Assembly (NCBI RefSeq): GCF_021730395.1
Contig: NC_069361.1
Location: forward strand, 70,503,001-70,567,000
Length of the DNA stretch: 64,000 bases
Origin: Mercenaria mercenaria
Taxonomy: Eukaryota > Mollusca > Bivalvia > Venerida > Veneridae
Direction: 5' to 3'
A program made the position numbers and the translations under genes. The first letter of the stretch is position 1. Each line of letters opens with the position of its first letter. The notes under the pieces are model-generated. The model was not told where the DNA came from, did not search any database, and worked only from the letters and a program-made list of their open reading frames with translations. Of this stretch, positions 56,336-64,000 are shown one piece after another.

Positions 56336-58797
56336 TTTTCGTTTAGATACTGATGTTTACATATGCGGTATTTATCTCTGGGGTGAAGATTCTCCGGCAT
56401 ACAATACGAACAATGTAGATTTATTTGAAATTATTGAAAATGATATTGCACACTTTGAGAATAAAGGCCCTGTCTATTTAATAGGCGATTTTAATAGTAG
56501 AGTAGGCGATAAGAGGGATTTTGTTGTTTTCGATCATGTCAATCAGTTTTTTGATGACGATGATTATGTTCCCGATAATAACATGGAACGGGCCTCAATG
56601 GACAAAACTTGTAACAATTTTGGTACAAAACTACTTGGTCTTTGTAAATCCAATAATCTCCGTATAGTTAACGGTAGATTGGGAAATGACTTCAATATTG
56701 GTTCACATACTTATGTTACGCAGCATGGAGCATCTGTGATTGATTATCTATTAACAAAGGAAATAAATTTTTCAAGTATTTGTAATTTCACAATACAGTC
56801 TGTAAATGAATGGAGTGATCACACTCCCGTTAGTTTTTCTCTTTCCTGTAATACTACATCGCCTTCTGGCGACGAAAGCACACATGTTTTATATAACTGG
56901 AATAATGATTATGTAAATACATTTCGAGCTAATCTGATTGCAAAATTGCCGGAATTTAATCGGCTTACGGATAGAATTGATAACAGTAATCGCACCTCTG
57001 TAAATGATGCGTTGAATACATTTACAAATATGATACGGAGTGTAGCAGATCCCCTGTTTTCAAAAACATTAAAGAGTAAAAATAATGTGTCATTTATTGA
57101 CACATCTCATGTTAAACATGCAGACTGGTTCGATAATGAATGTAAAATTTCAAAAGCTAAATACTTGGATTCTTTAAGCGCGTTTAATAACTGTAAAACT
57201 AAAGCAAGTAGGGAGTATTTTTGTAAATGCAAAAAAGCGTATAAAGACTTGATAAGTAAAAAGAAGAAAATATATTTGAAAAATAAATACTCTGAAATAG
57301 AAAAGCTGAGATTTTGTAAACCTAAGCAATTTTGGAAATATTTCAAAAAATAAGAAAAAATCAGTTGGAAGTAATGACATTTCTGTGGACGAATTCTGTA
57401 CCTATTTCTCAAATTTATGTAACAATGTTTTTGAATGTAACAATAATGAAGCCAATACTTTTTGTCAAGAAAATGATTTTGATAATCGTGACTGTGCATT
57501 TGAAGAACTGAATGTACCTATATCGCCTGAAGAAATTCTATGTGCGGTAAAATCACTTAAGAAGGGAAAAGCAACAGGCCCAGATTTCCTTCTTAATGAA
57601 TATTTTATAGAATGTATAGATATTTTGATTTCTCATTTATGTGATTTATTCAATGCAGTTTTAGAGTCTGGTTTTTTCCCAGATAAATGGACAGAAGGAA
57701 TTATTATACACGTTCATAAGAAAGGTGATTCAAAAAATGTTCAGAATTATAGAGGAATAACACTTGTAAGTTGTTTCTCGAAATTGTTCACGACAGTTTT
57801 AAATAAAAGAATAGAAAAATTTTGTGAAAATAACAATGTCATTTCTGATGCGCAGTTCGGCTTCAGAAAAGGCAAATCTACTGTAGATGCTATATTTATT
57901 TTGCATTCCGTTATACAACATTATTTGAATAACAATCAACGTTTATATGTTGGATTTATTGATTTGAAATCCTGTTTTGATAGCATAAATAGAAACTGTT
58001 TGTGGCTTAAATTATATAGAAATGGTATCCAAGGTAAAATTTTACGCGTTATTAAAGACATGTATGAAAAGGTGAAATCGTGTGTACGATGTTGTAACAC
58101 ATTTTCAGATTTCTTCAACTATGCAGTCGGATTGCGTCAAGGGGAGGTAATTTTGCCTCTGCTCTTTTCTTTATTTGTTGAAGACTTAGAACTACATTTA
58201 CAAAGTAATATTGATTCTGGTTTGCATTTTGATGATATTGTTTTAATATTATTGCTATTTGCTGATGATATGGCAATTCTGGGAAAATCACCTGAAGACC
58301 TACAAAACAGCCTAGATAGTTTGTCTGATTATTGTTCTCTTTGGGGTTTAGAAGTTAATACCCATAAAACTAAAGTAATGGTATTTAGAAAAAGAGGCGC
58401 TATATTTGCAAATGAACAGTGGTTATATAAGGAAGATGAGTACCACTTTATTTTAATTTGTCCTTGTTACAGGAATTTACGTAAGAAACATATGAAGAAA
58501 TACTTTTATGTAAGACCATCGATGTTCAAATTTATTCAGCTGTTGCAAACTACTAACAAATCTCTATTATACAAATTTGCAAAATATGTTAAAGAAAGTT
58601 TAGAAATTAGAAATACTATCATAAATGTCTAGTAAACTATGATCTATGATCATCCTCTATGTAAACTGTTTTTATTATAATTTATCATACAGTTACACGT
58701 GATGTATATGTAATGTAAATGTTAAAATTATATTGATGATGTACTATGTAAAAATCTAATAAAATATATGTTCTGTTCTGTTCTGTTCTGTTCTTAA
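56336..58797 (+). mobile_element. LINE-C, right part (endonuclease, reverse transcriptase, 3' tail)
   Basis: The endonuclease frame runs from 56336 to 57353 without a stop: VYLIGDFNSRVGDK (Mg/Asn motif), VTQHGASVIDYLLT and EWSDHTPVSF (catalytic SDH). After an A-run near 57340-57360 the frame shifts by one and the RT frame runs 57385-58632: LKKGKATGPD, WTEGIIIHVHKKGD, NYRGITLVSC, AQFGFRKGKSTVDA, FIDLKSCFDSINR, LRQGEVILPLLFSLF, LLFADDMAILGK. After VMVFRKRG it jumps to YHFILICPCYRNLRKK, so a few hundred residues between the RT and the C-terminal zinc region are missing. It ends in a (TTCTG)n tail at about 58770-58797. Clade not fixed; same type as LINE-B. Confidence 0.88.
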
Positions 58798-59660
58798 ATC
58801 TTATTTGTGACACATGTACCTAAAATCAATTATTGTTGTCATAAAATAGAAATTGAGATGACAGTAAACTGAATTCATGATATCATAAAATGAAACTGAT
58901 ATTAAGATATCTAATAAACGAAAAAAATGATATATATGTATCATTTTATAATAAATTTAAATTATCTAATGATATCCAAAGAATAACTATATTATTAATG
59001 ATGTTGTGATTTCCATAGGTGAATAGTGAAATAAGAATATCCTAAAGTAATTCTAAGATATCACAAAATAAATAAACTGTTAACCGGCACCTCATAGATA
59101 CAATTAAGTTAAATTAAGGATATCATACAACAAAGGTAATTTTAAGATATCACAAAAATAGATAAACTGTTAATGGCACCTCATAGACATAATTAATTTG
59201 AATTAAGAAAATCATAAATCAAAAGTAATTCTGAGATATTCGGGCACCAACCAATCACTCAGGATTCTGCAGACGTTATAACATGAAAAAACATGCGTTA
59301 TCCCTACATTGATACATTTTTTAAAATATGATTTTGTGAAATTTATCGTAAATGTTTGTATACATGTGTATTGTTGTTGTTGTTAACTGAAGGTCATACT
59401 GAAAATAAGTTTACGTTTCATTTTCATGTTATGTACACTTTGTATGTTACCTTCATTAAATAAAGATTTTATTATTGTTATTATTATTATGTTAACGGCA
59501 CCCCATAGACAGAATTAAGTTAAATTGAGGATATCATACAACAAAGGTAATTTTAAGATATCAATAATCAGGTTGTAGATATTTCGAAATAATTTTGTGG
59601 CATCTTTAAATGCATTTAATGATTTCTAGAATTAATTAATGATGTCATAAATAAATAAAT
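58798..59660. repeat. GATATC-type degenerate repeat with a short retroposon-like tail inside
   Basis: Phrases AAACTGTTAACGGCACC, TCATAGACA-AATTAAGTTAAATT and GGATATCATACAACAAAGGT repeat at about 90-100-base spacing (59080, 59170, 59490). Between 59260 and 59490 a different segment ends in AATAAAGATTTTATTATTG and a (TTA)n run, after which GTTAACGGCACC resumes. This looks like an inserted retroposon 3' end. Confidence 0.55.
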
Positions 59661-59984
59661 AAATAAAATGACATGCAAAGCGTGCATGTCCAAAACGTGA
59701 AGAGAATAGGATCGAATTTTTCACAAATGGTGACAAAAATGTTATTGTTGAAATAAAAAATTGTTTAAACTGTCTAACTCATTGAGGAATTTAATAACAA
59801 TACTTTTAGCAACATATCGTATAATATCCCCTTATATTGATTTGCTATTAGACTATAATGAGATGAAGTATTAAAACGCACAACTTTGACCTACGCACCA
59901 TTCCAAAGTTCATTTTAAATACAACTCTAACCGTTTTCTACGACCGTCACAGCGGCATTCAGTGAATGTGAGGAGTCGATAGTC
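59661..59984. other. Non-coding flank upstream of promoter copy B
   Basis: A+T-rich with (AAAT)n at 59650-59670. No gene seen. Confidence 0.4.
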
Positions 59985-60086
59985 AGACAACGTAAAAACG
60001 TCATGACGTCGCTCTCTATAATCTTATTGGCTAATCAAAGTTCAAAGGTTAAAAGACGACGTCAGTTCCCTAGTTACTGCGTCAAG
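59985..60086 (+). promoter_or_regulatory. Promoter copy B of the host gene
   Basis: TCATGACGTCG (CRE-like, 60001-60011), TTATTGGCTAAT (inverted CCAAT, 60024-60035), GACGACGTCAG (about 60055), then TAGTTACTGCGTCAAGATGG over the start codon (YY1-like). The same order is seen at 20741-20856, with the CRE-like word 86 bases upstream of the ATG here and 103 there. No TATA box. The layout fits a housekeeping-type promoter; activity is inferred. Confidence 0.65.
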
Positions 60087-60106
60087 ATGGCACTGAATAA
60101 GTCGCC
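60087..60106 (+). CDS. First coding exon (copy B) of a host gene of unknown function
   Basis: ATGGCACTGAATAAGTCGCC, encoding MALNKS plus two bases, then donor GTAAGTATTT. The split codon is completed by the first base of exon 2 at 61941 (P), and the frame stays open through exon 2 and exon 3 to the window end. All visible introns are phase 2. The predicted start MALNKSPSTTHPSCSVSSNR and later VEKLIMRTK, ERSNSQPLKPSHIPTPVIKP do not match a family I recognise. The protein is Ser/Pro-rich and basic, probably with a disordered N-terminus. Confidence 0.7.
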
Positions 60107-60485
60107 GTAAGTATTTGTCTCCTTTTAAATTACTCATACAATGCTGTGTAGGTACTATTTTCTCCAATATTTTCATTTTTTGATATTCATAGATGATTGC
60201 AGACAAATTCATGCATTGTTCTCCTTAGATTTAATCGAAGGAGACCTATTATTCATGTTTCAATTCACAGGAAGGAACTTGCAAGACCGAAGTAGGGAAA
60301 TACGAGCCTGATATCATTAACTTATCAAAGTCCTTTTCTAAAATACTTTCTACGAGTCGATAATCAGAAAGTATCATTACACTTCTTATATTTTAAAATG
60401 ACTTTAGGCATTCATAAACTGTTGGTACTAAAGAGGACCATTCCCGAAAGTTGTCAAATAGTGGTACAACCCATTTTAATAATGT
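60107..60485 (+). other. Intron 1, first part
   Basis: Begins GTAAGTATTTGTCTCC. Nothing else recognised before the tandem duplication. Confidence 0.5.
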
Positions 60486-60995
60486 AGCTGAGTGCGATCG
60501 GGTCTTAAACATTATACAGACAATGTATGTGTATGGGCTGAGCCCATTATACCCAAGGTCAAGGTCACCAAGCTGTTATACTTAGGTTATTTTTAGGTTA
60601 AAGTTTTTCGGCAACCTTTGTTTTTCTGTCGTATCTTTGTAACTATTGCTTATATCTTACTGTAACTTTACATAAACACTGTCCAGTATACAAAAAAGTA
60701 TGTGTAGGGGATGAGTCCATTATTCCCAAGGTCAAGGTCAAGCTGAGTGCGATCGGGTCTTAAACATTATACAGACAATGTATGTGTATGGGCTGAGCCC
60801 ATTATACCCAAGGTCAAGGTCACCAAGGTGTTATACTTGGGTTATTTTTAAGGTTAAAGTTTTTCGGCAACCTTTTTTTTTTGTCATATCTTTGTAACTA
60901 TTGCTTATATCTTACTGTATTTGTTACTTTTGCTTTTATCATACTGTAAGTTCACATAAACATTGTCCAGCATACAAACAAAGTATGTGTAGGGG
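60486..60995. repeat. Tandem duplication, ~255-bp unit, in intron 1
   Basis: AGCTGAGTGCGATCGGGTCT begins at 60486 and again at 60741. Both copies include GGGCTGAGCCCATTATACCC, AAGGTCAAGGTCACCAAG and TTTTTCGGCAACCTTTG. They differ at a few bases and in small indels. AAGGTCAAGGTCA is a nuclear-receptor-type direct repeat. Confidence 0.85.
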
Positions 60996-61940
60996 CTGGG
61001 CCCATTATAAATAATCAAATATTTTGTATTCATCATTATTAATAAACAGACAGGAATTCAGTAAGCATTTAGCAAATTAAATTGACCTTTTTAGAGTAAT
61101 AATTTAAAAATATAACACGAATAATGTTGACTTCGTTGGCTTTCTATTCAGGAAATTACTGTAAAATGATTTTTTGCCGTTTTTCAAATTTATTTTGCAG
61201 TCATTATTTTAAGGCCGCGGGTGTGATTTCCTTCCAGTTGAACTATATTGTATTGTTTTAAACACATAAAAATACATAACACATTTACATAATGATTTCA
61301 AACCAGCACATGGACTGGACAAGCAATTATTGCAATACAAAATGTAAACCCTTCCCAAGTACAGGCGGCACATACTGGCAAACGAAAAACAAACGCGCAT
61401 ATAAGATAGATGTATGAATTCAACATTACATATTAGAATATATTGCAATGATGATGATGGTAATAGATGGTGATGATAATAATGATGATGATCATGATGA
61501 TGGTGATGATGAATGACATAATTTATTGACTTATGGTTAGTACTTGTTGGGTGCGCGAGGAAAAACTGACAAAATTTGATCCGATAAAACTGAAAAAGAA
61601 AATTATATTAAAAGAATATAGGAAACGTTTGAAAGGAGTAAAAATTAGTTGACGATCTGTAGTTATCATGTTCATACATGAAAGATGAAAGGTTGGAGCC
61701 TAAATTTCTAGATTTTAATATACCAAGATGTTTCAACTTTAGAAATAAGGTGTTAGCAGCCATGGTAGCATGGTTCTGACACCCTTGGTCCCCCAAAACA
61801 GCGACCTCCTGGCGGAGAGATCGAGAGGCTTTGAAAATCCTAATGGCTCAACAATTTATTTCTTATTATATCTGACGACTAATTTCGTATTTGAAAAGGT
61901 AAACATAAATTTTGATCAATGTTTTATTTCTTGTTTTCAG
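60996..61940 (+). other. Intron 1, last part
   Basis: Contains a (GAT)n microsatellite (about 61448-61512). It ends with a pyrimidine-rich acceptor, TTTATTTCTTGTTTTCAG (61923-61940). No extra exon could be supported. Confidence 0.5.
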
Positions 61941-62018
61941 ATCGACGACGCATCCTAGCTGTTCGGTGTCGAGTAATCGACCTGTATCCAGCGTGGAGAA
62001 ACTCATAATGCGAACAAA
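61941..62018 (+). CDS. Host gene exon 2 (78 bp)
   Basis: Acceptor TTGTTTTCAG, exon, donor GTGAGTAAT. In phase with either first exon it reads P-STTHPSCSVSSNRPVSS then VEKLIMRT and two bases of a Lys codon. Both neighbouring introns are phase 2, so the exon could be skipped or shared without a frame change. No domain is recognised. Confidence 0.75.
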
Positions 62019-62043
62019 GTGAGTAATATTGTTTTGAAATTAT

Positions 62044-62600
62044 GGAAGGCCGGTGCGTCATGTTAATTGGCAAATCCTGGTTGCCAAATACTGACTGTCA
62101 AATAGTAATTGTCAAACATGTTGAATAATTCGAAACAGTAAAGGGCAAATGCTTATTGCCAAGTGCTTATTAAAAAGAAGAGCTGAACATTTCAGTGTAT
62201 GAATGCATCATCTAAATAGTCATTGGACTTTGTTACATAACTTTGTCTCTATTAAAAATATTTCTAAACATTTTTAGAGTAAACATTGTCGGTCCAAGTT
62301 TCTTAAGGCCGGTAGAACATGCTATTGTTTCAAGCCGGACTGATATTGTATGTCTAAAATAATTAAAAAAATACATTTTTAGTTTAAGAGAAAGAAATCA
62401 TTAACTCAAAAGGTTAAAGACTTTGACGCAATAAAGCATTACCTATTTGACATTTAGAATTTGGCATTTAGCATTAAGTATATGGCATAAAGCATTTGAT
62501 ATGTAGCATAAAGCACTAACTAATGACAGTAAGCATTAAATAATTGGCATTTAGCATTAAACATTTGGCATTTGGCAATTAGCATGGCGCACCGGCCTTT
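62044..62600. mobile_element. MITE-like element, copy 1 (GGAAGGCCGGTGCG ends)
   Basis: The left end GGAAGGCCGGTGCGTCATG and right end CATGGCGCACCGGCCTT are inverted copies. The interior is built of AAATGCTTATTGCCAAGTGC-like words near the left and their reverse complement (TTTGGCATTTAGCATTAA) near the right, so the whole element is a loose palindrome. Middle: AACATTGTCGGTCCAAGTTT. Confidence 0.8.
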
Positions 62601-62643
62601 TTTTTATAGTAATGTAATTATCGCTATAGCACGGATATATTTA

Positions 62644-63185
62644 TGGAAGGCCGGCGCAGCATGCCACTTGGCAAATGCTAAATGTCAATTAGTCAGTTCA
62701 AAATGCTATTTGCTAAATGCTTAATGTCAAATATTGACCGTCAAATGGTACTTGTCAGACGACAAATGCTAATTGTTAATTGCGAAATTCGAAACAATAA
62801 ATGCCAAATGCTTATTGCTAAGTGCTTATTCAATAAAGAGCTGAATATATCAATGGAATCATCCTCTAAAAAGTAATTGGTGTTCGTTACTCTCTGTTAT
62901 TTTTTCCTCTTAACATTGTATAGTAAACCGTTTCGGTCTCATGTTGCCATAACCGGCAGAACATATTATTCAATTTATTGCTTCAAAACAGATTGGTAGA
63001 ATAGTAAATGTTTTCAAATAATTAAGAGTTACATTCGTTAGTTTTTTTGAGAAATACATATCTTTAACTCCTAAAGTTAAAGGAGTTGACGGTTATCAGC
63101 TGGCAATAAGCATTAGTAATATGGCATTTAGCATTTAGTAAGATAGCATATAGCATTTGGCAATTTGCATGGCTCATCGGTCTAC
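62644..63185. mobile_element. MITE-like element, copy 2
   Basis: The left end GGAAGGCCGGCGCAGCATG matches copy 1. The right end, TTTGCATGGCTCATCGGTC, is diverged. Same AAATGCTAA-type interior on both sides of a unique middle. Confidence 0.75.
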
Positions 63186-63199
63186 TATAATAAATGTCT

Positions 63200-63677
63200 T
63201 AATACATGCCTATGTTAATATTCATAGACTAAATTCCAAATACTTTATGCCAAATACTAGTTACCAAAATGCTACACATCGAATGTCAAAATGCGGATCG
63301 CAAAATGATAATAGCTCATTATAATTATTAAATGCACAAAAATGAAATCCGACATTTTATTGTTAGGGCTCAAAATGTCATAGCGCGGCGACTTTTACAT
63401 CGTCACTGGATTTCGGTCACTTTGTCTCTTTTCAAACTTGTCCATGCGTTAATTGTAGTTCTAACAGTTCCGGTCCAATTTTCTTAGACCATCTTCTCAT
63501 AATGCTAAAGAATATTATACAATCTTTATTTAGCATTAAGTATTTGACAATTATAATTAAGTATTTGGCATTAGGTACTTGGCATTCAGAATTAAATGCT
63601 TGTATTTAGAATTTGTATTTAGCAGTCGATATTTAGCATGAAATATTTTTGATATTAACGTTACGCGCTGGCCTTCC
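63200..63677. mobile_element. MITE-like element, copy 3 (older)
   Basis: The interior words (TTCCAAATACTTTATGCCAA, TTTAGCATTAAGTATTTG) and right end GTTACGCGCTGGCCTTCC match the family. The left end is not clear, so its limit is approximate. Confidence 0.6.
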
Positions 63678-63919
63678 GTAATGTGGTAGATATTTAGAAT
63701 AGACTACGTTTATTCTGTTCCGTAATTAAAGACTTCTTGCAGTGAAATGAAGTTGCAGCATCTTATACATCCAATTAATCATCTTTACGAATCTTGTGCA
63801 CTTGGATTTCACTCATAGCGTTTAAAAAAAAATAGTTTGCTAATAAAAGCAGCACATTCAAAAAGTTGTATACAAATAAGAAAATAATAGGTCTTGATAA
63901 ACTAATTTAAATGTTTCAG

Positions 63920-64000
63920 AATAAAAACCGCTAAAATTGAAAGATCAAACAGCCAACCGCTGAAGCCCAGCCACATTCCAACACCAGTCATTAAACCAGA
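63920..64000 (+). CDS. Host gene exon 3 (partial, runs off the window)
   Basis: Acceptor TAAATGTTTCAG, then the frame completes the split Lys codon and continues as IKTAKIERSNSQPLKPSHIP to TPVIKP at the window end with no stop. It is basic and Ser/Pro-containing. The gene continues to the right. Confidence 0.7.

Larger units (their letters stand above)
62019..63919 (+). other. Intron 2, mostly MITE copies
   Basis: From donor GTGAGTAAT to acceptor TAAATGTTTCAG. The bulk is three related MITE-like elements. Short open frames here are products of those repeats. Confidence 0.65.

Overview
The window looks like nuclear DNA of a marine bivalve mollusc, probably a clam-like species. This rests on an animal TRAF7 gene, split host exons with GT/AG introns, A+T-rich non-coding DNA, and a dense load of repeat types that I associate with bivalve genomes: hairpin-ended elements with tandem cores, 'GAGCCGCACCATGAG' MITEs, CR1/Jockey-like LINEs and a Polinton. 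No organism name can be proved from the sequence alone. Three host features stand out. One is an intronless TRAF7-type E3 ligase gene (minus, 10658-12652). The second is a plus-strand gene of unknown function, of which three exons are visible (60087-60106, 61941-62018, 63920 to the window end). The third is a second copy of that gene's promoter and first exon about 39 kb upstream (20741-20876).

Layout. 690-6502 is a nest of Helitron-like, hairpin-ended elements with ~146-bp and ~120-170-bp tandem cores. 6503-10657 is A+T-rich DNA downstream of TRAF7 with a perfect 67-bp inverted repeat. 12938-13675 is a LINE tail. 14069-20366 holds minisatellites, fold-backs, a 414-bp tandem duplication and MITEs. 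21121-31230 is a 5'-truncated LINE split by a 9.1-kb Ty3/Gypsy-type LTR retrotransposon (21397-30530). That element has apparently identical 211-bp LTRs and an unusual gene set: an HhH motif in gag, a PHD finger after integrase, and a TatD-type metal-dependent nuclease before the 3' LTR. 32455-34925 is a ~60-bp satellite interrupted by a TA-flanked element with a lopsided palindromic satellite. 35450-37950 is a second LINE (minus). 38316-58797 is a third LINE (plus) split by an 18-kb Polinton/Maverick fossil (38365-56329) with ~470-bp terminal inverted repeats and a 6-bp target duplication. The Polinton integrase is itself interrupted by a Helitron-like element (53192-54764). 59985-64000 is the host gene, whose second intron is mostly MITE copies.

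How the parts relate. If the upstream first exon at 20857 is used as an alternative start, the DNA from 20877 to 61940 is one 41-kb intron filled by nested transposons, because both first exons join exon 2 in the same phase. Much of the window is therefore a layered insertion record: satellite or host DNA, then LINEs, then the LTR element and the Polinton, then Helitron-like elements. The most novel candidate is the LTR retrotransposon that carries both a chromatin-reader-type PHD finger and a TatD nuclease. Coordinates of repeat edges are read by eye and may be off by a few to tens of bases, except where target duplications fix them.
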